A stretch of DNA of 64,000 nt from Nguyenibacter vanlangensis (GCF_038719015.1 NZ_CP152276.1:3489501-3553500), one strand, 5' to 3'. Positions 1-8,786 are shown, counted from the stretch's first letter. Translations and numbers: made by a program. Notes: a model not told the origin generated them from the sequence alone.

Positions 1-118
1 CGATCTCGATGATCACCTGGATCTGTGTCAGCATCTGCCGGATGGCCCCCAGTCTGGCCCGGTTGTGAAGCGGCGGGCGGATAACGGACAGTAAAGATTT
101 TTTTAGTTTTGCACGCTC
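1..118. other. window edge downstream of fliM; possible start of a further minus-strand gene
   Basis: No gene can be assigned. On the minus strand the frame that follows the fliM stop stays open to the window edge and contains an ATG at 34..32 reading MLTQIQVIIEI, preceded by a G-rich stretch that could be a weak ribosome site. This may be the first codons of the next gene, but the fragment is too short to recognise. Confidence 0.2.
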
Positions 119-1252
119 TCATTCCGCCGACGCGGGAGAGGGCAGGATGGGCTCGCGATGGTCGTGCGGACTGTCGGATGGGACCAGCCTTCTTTCGATC
201 TTCACGGCGGCCTTGCCATGCATTTGGCCCAGCCTGCCCTCGAACAGGGGGGTCTGCCCGCATTGAAGCGTGACAGGAATCGGGGTGTCGCTCTGGTACG
301 GAAAGGCGATCTGCATACCGGGGCGAATATTCAGAACCGTGGAAAGCGGGACCGTCTTTTCCTCGAATATCGCGGAAACCTGCACCTCGGTCTCGAGAAT
401 TTCGGACATCAGGTGGCTCTCCCAGATCGAATCGCGGCCGAACCGCTCACCCATGAACTGCTGGGACAACTGGTCGCGCACGGGCTCAAGCGTCGCATAG
501 GGAACGATCAGGTCCAGATAGCCGCTTCTGTCGTCCATATCGATATGCAGCTTCGTCATCACCACGGCATTCGACGCCCGCGTGATCGTGGCGAATCGCG
601 AACTGACTTCAAGCCTCTCGAACGTAAGGTCGATCGAACAGACGGGGCTGAAGGCCGCCGACAGATCGTGAAGCGTCAGCGCGATCAGCTTTTCGATCAG
701 GGACCGTTCGATCGCGGTATGCGGGCGGCCTTCCATCCCGGCATGGCCCACGCCGCGCGGTCCGCCCAGCAGGATGTCGATAATGGAATATGACAGTGCG
801 GAATCGACGATGATCAGGCCGTAATTCTCCCATTGCACGGCCTTGAAGACTGCGAACAGGGACGAAGAGGGGACCATGTTCATATAATCGCCGAACGGTA
901 TCGAGCGCATGCTCTCCATGGTGATCTCGACATTGCCGTTCGTGAAGCTGCGCAGCGTCGATGACAGCAGCCTGACCAGCGTGTTGAACACCATCTCCAG
1001 CATGGGCAGGCGTTCATAAGCCACGAACCCGGCCCGGATGACCCGCTCCATGCCGGTTTCTTCCCGGGTGGGAAGGCCGGAAAACGCATTGCCGAGAAGG
1101 CTGTCGATCTCGGATTGATCCAGCACGTAGCCACCCGTCACGCCGTTTCCGAACGACATCGCAGCGTCTTCCATGGCGCCATGCTGCGCGTTCGCCGCAT
1201 CGTGCGATGCGCCGGATTGTGCCCCGGCGGCCGTCTCGTTTACATTCTGCAT
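119..1252 (-). CDS. fliM: flagellar motor switch protein FliM
   Basis: FliM sits in the cytoplasmic C-ring, binds CheY-P through its N-terminus and switches rotor direction. The 377-residue product has the N-terminal CheY-P-binding signature as DQSEIDSLLG near residues 45-54, a central CheC-like middle domain (about 65-255) and a C-terminal SpoA/FliN-like domain (about 275-350). The N-terminal 40 residues before EIDSLL are rich in Ala, Gly and His and longer than usual. ATG start. It follows fliL with a 58-base gap and is probably cotranscribed with it. FliN is encoded far away at 20890-21270. Confidence 0.95.
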   Translation of the reverse strand: MQNVNETAAGAQSGASHDAANAQHGAMEDAAMSFGNGVTGGYVLDQSEIDSLLGNAFSGLPTREETGMERVIRAGFVAYERLPMLEMVFNTLVRLLSSTLRSFTNGNVEITMESMRSIPFGDYMNMVPSSSLFAVFKAVQWENYGLIIVDSALSYSIIDILLGGPRGVGHAGMEGRPHTAIERSLIEKLIALTLHDLSAAFSPVCSIDLTFERLEVSSRFATITRASNAVVMTKLHIDMDDRSGYLDLIVPYATLEPVRDQLSQQFMGERFGRDSIWESHLMSEILETEVQVSAIFEEKTVPLSTVLNIRPGMQIAFPYQSDTPIPVTLQCGQTPLFEGRLGQMHGKAAVKIERRLVPSDSPHDHREPILPSPASAE

Positions 1253-1310
1253 GACGTCTTCACCGTTGGTCCTGCTGAATTTTTCTCAAAATTCCAATAA
1301 ATCCATGGGT

Positions 1311-1856
1311 CTACTGGACGAGAAATTCGACCAGATACAGGTTCGTGACCTCAAGCGGGGCCAGCTCGGCTCTCAGGCGGCGCAGGATCGCTTCGCGCAG
1401 CCGGTATATCCCGTTGCCGCGGATGTCCTCGGGGCGCGTCTCGTGCAGGTATGTCTGGAATATGTCCTGAATTTCCGGGATCGTGGTCTGAAGCGCGGTC
1501 TCGTCCCGCGCGCCGGATATCTCGACCTTGGCCGTCAGCTTCACATAGACGGGGCGCCCGTCACCATTGTCCAGATTGGAAACGATCGGCGGGATTCCAA
1601 GCAGGACAGGGCGATGCAGTACACCCTTCGCCAACTTCGTGTCCTTCGCCACGTCGCTTTCGACCGCCCGGAACAGGTTGCCCTTCTCAAGAAGGGCGGC
1701 ACCGCCGCCGGCGATCAGAATCAGGGCTGCTCCTCCGGCGATCATCAGTTTTCGATTCGTCTGCCGACCCGCAGTCGCAGTGTCCGCAGCCATCGATTCC
1801 CGCTTCTCTTCGCCGGCAGGGAATTTGGGCGCGCCGCCGGCTACAGTCTCGCTCAT
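1311..1856 (-). CDS. fliL: flagellar basal body-associated protein FliL
   Basis: FliL is a single-pass inner-membrane protein around the stator/rotor that supports torque generation. The 181-residue product has an N-terminal cytoplasmic segment, one transmembrane helix near residues 36-60 (Ala/Gly/Ile/Leu rich) and a periplasmic domain ending in the typical hydrophobic tail NLYLVEFLVQ. ATG start. First gene of a fliL-fliM pair; the upstream space holds a strong palindrome. Confidence 0.9.
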   Translation of the reverse strand: MSETVAGGAPKFPAGEEKRESMAADTATAGRQTNRKLMIAGGAALILIAGGGAALLEKGNLFRAVESDVAKDTKLAKGVLHRPVLLGIPPIVSNLDNGDGRPVYVKLTAKVEISGARDETALQTTIPEIQDIFQTYLHETRPEDIRGNGIYRLREAILRRLRAELAPLEVTNLYLVEFLVQ

Positions 1857-2155
1857 ATCTGGATGGCTCCGGGAGGGAAAAACGACTTGGCGTCAGTTTA
1901 GCCCCTGGACGGTGCGTGCTCAATGGGAATGGCGGCCTGCCCGGCGGCAGGAATCCGGTGCGCGCCAAAGCAGGCCACCGCCATTTATGCGACGTTCGCG
2001 CGCAATGAAGGTCCGAATATGAAACGGCATCGGAGTCTCGCAGATCGTTCCGCATCGCCGATGCGGAACGATCTCATGCCGTGCTGTCCATCCGAACATA
2101 GGCGTTCGGACGGGATTCATGGCTGGCCCGCATCCGTCACAGGCCAGCCGCAACA
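1857..2155. other. intergenic region between flgE and fliL
   Basis: Almost 300 bases with no supported gene; open frames here are short and unlike proteins. It serves as the 3' end of flgE and the upstream region of fliL. The only strong feature is the inverted repeat at 2042-2074. Confidence 0.6.
2042..2074. repeat. perfect 16-bp inverted repeat with 1-base centre
   Basis: The arms are AGATCGTTCCGCATCG (2042-2057) and its exact complement (2059-2074) around one C. As RNA this makes a very strong hairpin 82 bases after the flgE stop. No T-run follows on the minus strand, so it is not a textbook intrinsic terminator. It may be a Rho-assisted or processing hairpin at the flgE 3' end, or a protein-binding site for fliL. 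Confidence 0.85.
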
Positions 2156-3937
2156 TTATCCCTGCTTCATCGCGATCGTGGATTGCAGCAAATCGTCGGC
2201 CGTCGTCACGACCTTGGCATTGGCCGAATACGCCTCCTGCGCAACGATCAGCGAGGACAGGTCGCTGGTCAGGTCGGTTGTGGAGGATTCCACATAGCCG
2301 ACCGACAGCGTGCCCGTTCCATTCTGCCCGACGGTGCCGATATTGGCGGTGCCGGACGATGCCGTGGCGGTATAGGCCTGGCCGTCGACGGCATTCAGGC
2401 CGTTCACGTTGGCGAAGTCGGCCAGGGCGATCTTGCCCACAAGCTGCGTGTCGCCATTGTCGAACTCGGCCATGACCGAGCCGTCGCTCTGGATCGCGAT
2501 GCCCTCATAGGTGCCCGAGGCGACGCTGTCCGAGGTCAGGGCCGAGCTGTCGGTGGCGAGCGTCGTGCTGGTCGAAAGCTGGGTACCGCCGAGATTGGCG
2601 GTATAGGAATAGGAACTTCCGCCGATCGAGAAGGCTAGGTTGCTCAGCGACAATCCGGACGTATTGGTCGTCGTGTCCGTCACCGAACTCGCGGCGCCGG
2701 TCGCCGGGTCGAACGCGACCTGATACGTGTCCGAAGCGGCCCCGGTATAAGGGTCGACGAATTTGAGGTTCCACGTCGTCGACGAACTGCTCGCGCCCGT
2801 GGCGGCGTTGCTGGTGACGGGCGTCTGCGTCCAGACGGCGGACACATAGCTGCCGGACGCGGAATCGTAAAACGGCGCGGTGGTATAGCTCTGGTTCGAT
2901 CCGGTGGTGGTCCCCAGCGTGGTCGGGGACGCGGCCATCATCAGGCCGCCCGTCGTCGGATCGGTGGTCAGGGCATCGATTCCGCTCGTGCTCGCCGTGC
3001 CGGTGGACGCCGCCATCGTGGTACCGCTGGTTCCCCCGATCGTGCCCAGATTGAGCGTCATGTTCTGCGTGACCCCGTTATAGGTCGCCGCGATCGGGAT
3101 GGAAGCGGCCGCGCCGCTGGCGGAGACGGTGGTCGTCGCGCCGCCGGACGATGGATAGGAAATCGATTTCAGGTCGCCATTGGTGCCGAACGTCACGGTC
3201 GCCGCATTCGCCGCGATCGCCCCGTTGCCGCCGGCATCATAGGCTCTGACGGTCCAGACATAGGGATTGGTCGCGCTCTGCGTCCAGGTCAGGCCCACCT
3301 GGTGCGCGTTGGCATCGGCGTCATAGGTCGTGACCGGCGTCGCCGTGTAGGTCTGCGGTGTATAGCCCGTCGTGGGCGCGGTGCTGGACGGCAGCGTGCC
3401 GACGGTGGCATTCAGCGTCAGGGTCGTCGTCTGCGTCGGCCGAAACGCGACATTGTTGACATTGAGCTGCGACAGGTTCGTTTCCAGCGCGCCGGTGCTG
3501 TCATTCACCATATAGCCGTCGAGATAATATCCGCTGGTATTGACCAGGTACCCCGAATTGTTCTCGTAGATTTCGCCGTTGCGCGTGTAGTAGTTTTGGG
3601 ATTCGAACTGCGTCGTGCCCGAGGTCGCGGTGCCGGTCTCCTTGGACACGACGAAAAGGCCGTTGCCCGAGATGGACGAGGCCAGGCTGTCGGTGCTGGT
3701 CGAAGACGTGCCCTGCTGGTCCACATGCTGCACGGTCACCGCGGCAACCGAGTCCGAAACGTCTTCCGACGCCGCGTTCCCGTTCAGCGAGCCGGCCACG
3801 AAGTCCTGGAACGCGGTACTGTCGGCCTTATAGCCGACCGTCTGGCTGTTGGCGATGTTGTTGCTGAGGTTCGTGAACGCGGTCGACTGCGCGTTGATGC
3901 CGCTGACAGCCGTGGAAAGGGCATTGAAAACTGACAT
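2156..3937 (-). CDS. flgE: flagellar hook protein FlgE
   Basis: FlgE polymerises into the hook joining basal body and filament. The N-terminus (SVFNALSTAVSGINAQ, then NLSNNIANSQTVGYK) is the rod/hook-family signature and the C-terminus (QEAYSANAKVVTTADDLLQ) is the matching coiled-coil end. At 593 residues it is longer than the roughly 400-residue enteric FlgE; the excess is a Thr/Ser/Ala/Gly-rich variable middle (about 150-450). It is secreted by the flagellar type III system and lacks a Sec signal. ATG start; monocistronic as far as visible. Confidence 0.95.
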   Translation of the reverse strand: MSVFNALSTAVSGINAQSTAFTNLSNNIANSQTVGYKADSTAFQDFVAGSLNGNAASEDVSDSVAAVTVQHVDQQGTSSTSTDSLASSISGNGLFVVSKETGTATSGTTQFESQNYYTRNGEIYENNSGYLVNTSGYYLDGYMVNDSTGALETNLSQLNVNNVAFRPTQTTTLTLNATVGTLPSSTAPTTGYTPQTYTATPVTTYDADANAHQVGLTWTQSATNPYVWTVRAYDAGGNGAIAANAATVTFGTNGDLKSISYPSSGGATTTVSASGAAASIPIAATYNGVTQNMTLNLGTIGGTSGTTMAASTGTASTSGIDALTTDPTTGGLMMAASPTTLGTTTGSNQSYTTAPFYDSASGSYVSAVWTQTPVTSNAATGASSSSTTWNLKFVDPYTGAASDTYQVAFDPATGAASSVTDTTTNTSGLSLSNLAFSIGGSSYSYTANLGGTQLSTSTTLATDSSALTSDSVASGTYEGIAIQSDGSVMAEFDNGDTQLVGKIALADFANVNGLNAVDGQAYTATASSGTANIGTVGQNGTGTLSVGYVESSTTDLTSDLSSLIVAQEAYSANAKVVTTADDLLQSTIAMKQG

Positions 3938-4176
3938 AAGCCGTCCCTAGCCTTGTGCGCGTCACTGTCTGTCCTGTCCGCCGTCAGGCGGAAAGATCAA
4001 GGTCCGGTCGTGGTCGAACGATCCACGGCGCCGCACACCAATATCCCGGTATGGCAGAGTCCAGGCCAGCGATCTTACGGACATGGAATGGCGGCCGAAA
4101 CATTCCCAGCGCGACACCGATGCCTAGCTAGGGCCCTGAGTAGCATGCGCGGCGTGAAACGCAAGGGCTTCCTGGC

Positions 4177-5265
4177 TCATGATTTCCGAGGCGCGCGCGA
4201 TCCGGGGGTCCTCAGCTTCATGACATATGCGATGATCGCTGCGACGGGCTGGAAATATTCCGGCGGAATTTCCGCATCCAGCGGCAGCGTATACAGGGCG
4301 CGCGCCAGGGACGGGTTCGACACCACGGGCACTTTCGCATCCTCGGCCGCGTGCCGGATCCGGGCCGCCAGCTCGTCCATTCCCTTGGCGACGATCTTCG
4401 GCGCGCCGTCCGCGCCGTTTTCGTAAGACAGCGCCACGGCGTAGTGGGTCGGATTGGTCACGACGACCGTGGCCTTCCTGACCGCCTGTATCATGCGCTG
4501 CCGCGCGCGCCTGCGGCGGATTACCTTCAGCTTGGCTTTGACGTGCGGGTCGCCGTCGGTCTGGCGCGTTTCTTCCTTGATGTCCTGCAGGCTCATGCGC
4601 AATCCGTTCAGCCTGTGGTACCGGGTCCACAGATCGTCCAGAACGGCGATCACGCATTGTACGACCAGGATGATCAGCGTAGCATACGCGAACCACGCCA
4701 TCAGTTCCGACGACAGGCGGGGAATGGTCCAGCGCTCGGCTTCGGGCGCCACGCGCAAGGTGCCCTGCGCCACGCCATAGAGCAGAAGACCGAAGACCAC
4801 GAATTTGACCAGGCTCTTCAGCAGTTCCACCAGGTTGGTCACGCTGAACAGGCGTGTCAGTCCGCGAATGGGGGACAGGCGCGTGATATCCGGGACAAGG
4901 GCCTGCGGACGGAACAGAAAACCGGTCTGCAGCATGCTGCACGTGACGACGACCACCAGACTGGCCAGCGCCAGCGGTGCCGCCAGCAATGCTCCCTCGC
5001 GCCCGGCCAGCAGGGTCGCCGCATAGACCGACGGCATGTCCGGCGAGATCGTGTCGAAATGCTCCATCAGGCCATGCATGTGGCCGAGAAACGCGCGGCC
5101 CGCCGTCGCGGTCGTCATGGTGAAGACGATCAGAAACGCGCCCAGCACGACCAGCATCTGCAATTCCCGGGACTGGGCGACATTGCCGTCCTCGCGGGCG
5201 GTCTGGAGCCTCTTCTCGGTCGGGGCCTGGCTCCGCTCTCCGCCGCCCGATCCTTCCTCTGGCAT
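4177..5265 (-). CDS. flhB: flagellar type III export protein FlhB
   Basis: FlhB is the export-gate subunit that switches substrate class from rod/hook to filament. The 362-residue protein has a charged N-terminus (SQAPTEKRLQTAREDGNVAQS), four hydrophobic helices (about 30-210) and a cytoplasmic domain with the autocleavage motif NPTH in VVTNPTHYAVAL, then the usual KGMDELAARIR segment. ATG start; 24-base gap after fliR. It is the last gene of fliE-fliQ-fliR-flhB. Confidence 0.96.
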   Translation of the reverse strand: MPEEGSGGGERSQAPTEKRLQTAREDGNVAQSRELQMLVVLGAFLIVFTMTTATAGRAFLGHMHGLMEHFDTISPDMPSVYAATLLAGREGALLAAPLALASLVVVVTCSMLQTGFLFRPQALVPDITRLSPIRGLTRLFSVTNLVELLKSLVKFVVFGLLLYGVAQGTLRVAPEAERWTIPRLSSELMAWFAYATLIILVVQCVIAVLDDLWTRYHRLNGLRMSLQDIKEETRQTDGDPHVKAKLKVIRRRRARQRMIQAVRKATVVVTNPTHYAVALSYENGADGAPKIVAKGMDELAARIRHAAEDAKVPVVSNPSLARALYTLPLDAEIPPEYFQPVAAIIAYVMKLRTPGSRAPRKS

Positions 5266-5289
5266 GCATGTCCGTCCCTGATGGTCCGC

Positions 5290-6102
5290 TTAGCGTCGCG
5301 CCACGCCGGCCCCTATCCCGGGCAGGCCGGCCAGCAGATCGTTCATCCGCCCCTCCCAGACGCCGGTCATGACCTGGATCAGCATGGCCAGCAGCAGCAC
5401 GCCGCCCAGAAGCTGCGCCGGCATGGCGATGGCATAGACCTGGATGGCCGGCATCAGCCGGTTCAGCACGCCCAGCATCGCCGGCCACAAGGTCCCGATC
5501 AGGACGAACGGCGCGGCCAGTTGGACCGCCAGGGCGAAACTCTGCGCCGTGGCTGCCGTGACGCTCTTCGCCATGTCGCCCACCATGGGCATGTGGCCCG
5601 GCGGGAACAGGGTGTACGACCCTGCAACCGCCGCCAGGGGAAACACGTACAGACCGGTGGACAGGACGATGACCGGCACCAGGAACGATGCCATATGGCT
5701 GATGGCCGTACTGGACGCCCCCAGTTCCACGTCCGGCTGCAGAACGCTGGACAGGCCGGTGAAGATCGAGATGATCTGCATGGCGATGCCCAGTGCCGTC
5801 GCCACCAGCCTGGCCAGCCATCCGATGAATGCGCCGCACAGAAGCTCGCCCGCGATGATGGCCACCGCCATGAACGGCACGCGCATCGCCGTGCCCGCCA
5901 CATGCACCAGGCGGTCCTGAATGACGGGCAGGATGGTCACGGTGGTGGCCAGTGCGATTCCCGCCCTGACCACCATGGGCGACGTCGTCTCACCGAGTCC
6001 GGGGGCCGTCATCACCATGGCGCTGACACGGCAGAGCGCGACAAGAAACATGGCGGCCAGCACGGCGAGCGAGCCGCCGGGAAAAGACGGGTCCCCGGTC
6101 AT
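5290..6102 (-). CDS. fliR: flagellar type III export protein FliR
   Basis: FliR is a core subunit of the FliPQR export gate. The product (270 residues from the ATG at 6102) is almost wholly hydrophobic with about six membrane segments, starting MTGDPSFPGGSLAVLAAMF. A TTG at 6150 would add 16 basic residues not typical of FliR. The ATG overlaps the stop of a 13-codon mini-ORF that itself overlaps the fliQ stop, so the ATG start with translational coupling is preferred. Confidence 0.93.
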   Translation of the reverse strand: MTGDPSFPGGSLAVLAAMFLVALCRVSAMVMTAPGLGETTSPMVVRAGIALATTVTILPVIQDRLVHVAGTAMRVPFMAVAIIAGELLCGAFIGWLARLVATALGIAMQIISIFTGLSSVLQPDVELGASSTAISHMASFLVPVIVLSTGLYVFPLAAVAGSYTLFPPGHMPMVGDMAKSVTAATAQSFALAVQLAAPFVLIGTLWPAMLGVLNRLMPAIQVYAIAMPAQLLGGVLLLAMLIQVMTGVWEGRMNDLLAGLPGIGAGVARR

Positions 6103-6140
6103 CCTCGCGTGGCGGCCGCGCGCATGTCGCGCCTTTTCAT
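6099..6140 (-). other. 13-codon mini-ORF linking fliQ and fliR
   Basis: An ATG at 6140 overlaps the fliQ stop as ATGA. The frame reads MKRRDMRAAATRG and ends in a TGA that overlaps the fliR ATG, again as ATGA. It could hand ribosomes from fliQ to fliR. Whether the peptide matters is unknown; it is too short to classify. Confidence 0.35.
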
Positions 6141-6412
6141 GAACCTCCAACCATGATCATCTGGTCGAAGATCGTATGGGCATAGGTGTTCAATGTGGAA
6201 TACATGAACGAGCCCGTCAGCAGCAGGGCGGCCATCGCCGCCACGAATTTCGGCACGAAGGACAATGTCGCCTCGCTCACCTGGGTCATGGCCTGCATCA
6301 GCGAGACCAGGACACCGGCGCACAGCGACGCCAGCAGAGAGGGCGCGCCCATCTTGACGGTCACAAGCAGGGTCTGCCGCAATATCTCATGAATATCGAC
6401 CGCATGATGCAT
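6137..6412 (-). CDS. fliQ: flagellar type III export protein FliQ
   Basis: FliQ is a small export-gate subunit. At 91 residues it has the family length, with two hydrophobic helices (about 17-40 and 52-75) and the conserved central QAMTQVSEATLSFVPK segment. ATG start, nine bases after the fliE stop. Member of fliE-fliQ-fliR-flhB. Confidence 0.96.
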   Translation of the reverse strand: MHHAVDIHEILRQTLLVTVKMGAPSLLASLCAGVLVSLMQAMTQVSEATLSFVPKFVAAMAALLLTGSFMYSTLNTYAHTIFDQMIMVGGS

Positions 6413-6421
6413 GCAAGGCGC

Positions 6422-6763
6422 CTAGATCGACATCTTCATGACGTCCTGATAGGCCTGAACGACGCGGTCCCTGATCGTGGTAACGGTCTGCAACGTCAGC
6501 TTCGCCTCTTCGACCGACGTCGCGATATCCGTCAAATTGCCGGTGCCAGACAGGCCCGCGGCGGCCTGCGCCTCGGCGCTCTTGCCTGTCGCGACGGCGT
6601 TGTTGAGCGCGCTCCCCAGCACGTCGCCGAAGCTGGAGACGATATCCGTCGACGGGGAATCCTGGCCGCCATCCAGGCCGTCGTTGGCCGGCTGTAACGT
6701 CTTCTGCGTCTGCCCATAGGCATTGATCGCGTCCAGACTGCGTGTGGTGATGTCGCTGATCAT
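6422..6763 (-). CDS. fliE: flagellar hook-basal body protein FliE
   Basis: FliE joins the MS ring to the proximal rod. From the ATG at 6763 it has 113 residues, the usual FliE length; a longer in-frame extension to 6820 begins with unrelated sequence and is not favoured. The C-terminus EEAKLTLQTVTTIRDRVVQA is the FliE signature. It heads the fliE-fliQ-fliR-flhB operon; flgB and flgC, often beside fliE, are not here. Confidence 0.93.
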   Translation of the reverse strand: MISDITTRSLDAINAYGQTQKTLQPANDGLDGGQDSPSTDIVSSFGDVLGSALNNAVATGKSAEAQAAAGLSGTGNLTDIATSVEEAKLTLQTVTTIRDRVVQAYQDVMKMSI

Positions 6764-6848
6764 CCTGTCCGCGCTACGTCCTCGATGCCCCGGCATAACC
6801 CAGGCGTCTGGCAACGACAAGGTCGGCGGCTTTTACCACCCGTTAAAA

Positions 6849-6854
6849 TATAAT
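6849..6854 (+). promoter_or_regulatory. candidate -10 element (TATAAT) in the fliE / secreted-protein divergent region
   Basis: A perfect TATAAT lies in an AT-rich patch in a GC-rich neighbourhood, 131 bases before the plus-strand gene at 6986. No convincing -35 is seen at the proper distance on the plus strand. The same patch reads ATTATA on the minus strand and could equally serve fliE. Confidence 0.25.
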
Positions 6855-6985
6855 AGCGGAATTGCGCCCGGCGCCCATGGTCCCGGCCCGTGCGCCAGGG
6901 GGGTGTTGAAGCCGTCGCGGCAGTGGCGATAGGGTGCAGCCGGACAGCAAGTGCGTGGAGCACGATATTGATCGGTCGGTACAGG

Positions 6986-7612
6986 ATGAATCTCCCGCGC
7001 GCGATGAAGGATGCTGGCGACTGGTGCCGGCCGGTATGCGGGGCCGCGCTGGCTGTCTTGCCGGTGGCAATGCTGCTCGGGGGCACGTGCCGGGCCGCCG
7101 GCACCGGCGAGGATGGCATCCGCTGCCCCGCGGGGGCTGTCCATATCGCGGAAATCCGTGTGCTCGCCCGTCAGGATGGCAGAGCCGGCGCCGTGCGGCC
7201 GATCGGAATCGCATCGGCGGAAATCTGCGCCGGCGATGCGACTCGTTTCTCGGACGTCGTGACGCGCGGCGCGCCGGACGGCGCCAGTGGCGCCGCCGCG
7301 ATCGGGCAGAAGACAGGGGTGGAAGGCTCCATCCAGATCAGCGGACGCACCGCGCAGATGGACGCGACCGTCTACCTCCCTCTCAACGACGCGGACCTCG
7401 CCCAGTGCGCCCAGCAGCAGGACACGCAGGCGCAGGACACGCAGGCGCAGGGGGGCGCCGGCGGCACATGCAGGCCGCATGGCCTGGTGGCCAGCCTGGC
7501 CGACACATGGGTGTTCTCGCCCGGACGATGGTCGGCTCTTCAGGTGGGCACGGACAGCGCCGGGAATCCGATCGCCCTGTATGTCAGGATTTCCAACGGC
7601 CAGGTGGAATGA
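6986..7612 (+). CDS. hypothetical secreted protein
   Basis: The family is not recognised. From the ATG at 6986 it has 208 residues (a second ATG at 7004 is possible). It begins with a basic stretch and a hydrophobic core (AALAVLPVAMLLGG) ending TCRAAG, a plausible Sec signal peptide. The mature part contains several Cys (for example EDGIRCP and SAEICAG), a Gln-rich in-frame duplication (QDTQA twice, 7418-7447) and C-terminal strands WSALQVGTD and IALYVRISNGQ. It lies between divergent fliE and convergent fliC, so a surface or flagellum-related role is possible but unproven. Confidence 0.55.
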   Translation: MNLPRAMKDAGDWCRPVCGAALAVLPVAMLLGGTCRAAGTGEDGIRCPAGAVHIAEIRVLARQDGRAGAVRPIGIASAEICAGDATRFSDVVTRGAPDGASGAAAIGQKTGVEGSIQISGRTAQMDATVYLPLNDADLAQCAQQQDTQAQDTQAQGGAGGTCRPHGLVASLADTWVFSPGRWSALQVGTDSAGNPIALYVRISNGQVE

Positions 7613-7630
7613 CGGCCTGCCGCCGCGCGG

Positions 7631-7663
7631 CGAAAAAAATACCCCCGACCGAAATCGGGGGTA
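7631..7663 (-). terminator. intrinsic terminator of fliC
   Basis: An 11-bp perfect stem AATACCCCCGA / TCGGGGGTATT (7636-7646 and 7653-7663) with loop CCGAAA is followed on the minus strand by seven T (A-run 7631-7637). It lies about 95 bases after the fliC stop. A weaker 8-bp hairpin (TCCGAAAT, 7701-7708 with 7720-7727) lies between. The main stem may also stop the convergent gene ending at 7612. Confidence 0.9.
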
Positions 7664-7756
7664 TTCACAAATAGAATCAATGACGTGATGGCACGCTGCT
7701 TCCGAAATCCGTCACACGAATTTCGGAGGCAGGACACGTGCCAATCTTGCCCCAGA

Positions 7757-8734
7757 TTACTGGAACATCGAGAGGATGTTCTGGGACTGCGAGTTGGCGA
7801 TGGTCAGCGACTTGATCGCCAGCGACTGCTTGGTCTGCAGCGAGGTCAGCTTCGCGCTGGCGGCCGACATGTCGGCATTCGTCAGGGCGCCGACGCCGGC
7901 GGTCAAATTGTCCGAGATGGTCTGGCCATAGGTGGACATGTTGGCGATGTTGTTCGTGTTGGCGCCCAGAGCGGACGTGACGTTCGTCATCGCCTGGATG
8001 GCCGCCTGAACCTGGGAAATCATGTCGGCGACCGCGTTGGAGCCGGTGAAGGCCGAGCCGAGGCTGCCCGCGCCGCTCGCCGAGACGGAGACGAACACGT
8101 TGGCGGTCGGGTTGGCGCCGGCCGAGCTGCCCGTCGTCAGGCCCAGCGCGTCCGTCAAGGTGGTGCCGCTCGTGCCGCTGACGGACACCGAGGAGGAGGT
8201 GGTCATATAGCCGGCGATCGTCGAATTGAAGCCGCTGATGGTGGCCGAATCGCCCCCCAGGCCGGTTACGTAGCTCAGTTGGCTGGACGTGATCCCCTGG
8301 CCGTCGGCCGTGCCGCCGGACAGCAGGTTCACGCCGTTGAACGTCGCGTTGCGGGCAATGGTGTCGATCTGCTGGAGAAGACCCGTGATCTGCGTGCCGA
8401 TCTGCCCCAGAGAGGCAGGCGTGCCCTCATTGTTGCCCACCGACGTCACGGCGTGCTGGACCTGCTGCAGCACGCTGATGATCTGGTTCGCGGCGCTGTC
8501 CGTCGAGCTGACGGTCTGCGAGGCAAAGGTCAGGCCGTTATTCACGGCGGTCTGGCCGGAAATGTTGCCCGACATCTGCTGCGCGATGCCATAGGCCGCG
8601 GCATCGTCGGCGGCCGAGGACACCTGCAGGCCGGTCGAGACCACGTTTTCCGTCTGGCTCAGGCTGGTCGACGTCGCATCGAGAGTTTCGATGGCGATCA
8701 TGGCCGAGGTGTTGGTGTTGATCGAAAGGCTCAC
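7757..8734 (-). CDS. fliC: flagellin
   Basis: Flagellin is the filament subunit. The 325-residue protein has the conserved N-terminal D0/D1 helices (SLSINTNTSAMIAIETL, then SSAADDAAAYGIAQQMSG) and C-terminal D1/D0 helix (LTSLQTKQSLAIKSLTIANS), with a short Ser/Thr/Gly-rich middle. The start is GTG, 8 bases after a GGAG, unusual for such an abundant protein and compatible with translational control. It is the only flagellin gene seen. A sigma-28-like promoter lies about 55-80 bases upstream and a strong terminator follows. Divergent from flaF. Confidence 0.95.
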   Translation of the reverse strand: MSLSINTNTSAMIAIETLDATSTSLSQTENVVSTGLQVSSAADDAAAYGIAQQMSGNISGQTAVNNGLTFASQTVSSTDSAANQIISVLQQVQHAVTSVGNNEGTPASLGQIGTQITGLLQQIDTIARNATFNGVNLLSGGTADGQGITSSQLSYVTGLGGDSATISGFNSTIAGYMTTSSSVSVSGTSGTTLTDALGLTTGSSAGANPTANVFVSVSASGAGSLGSAFTGSNAVADMISQVQAAIQAMTNVTSALGANTNNIANMSTYGQTISDNLTAGVGALTNADMSAASAKLTSLQTKQSLAIKSLTIANSQSQNILSMFQ

Positions 8735-8786
8735 GGTGTTTTCTCCATGCTGACTCGTGCCGATGTCGCACCAGTTCCAGGCCAGA

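Noticed and set aside
6833..7480. Minus-strand open frame upstream of fliE
   Set aside because: It lies opposite the secreted protein gene and ends in Arg/Pro-rich sequence; the signal peptide is on the plus strand.
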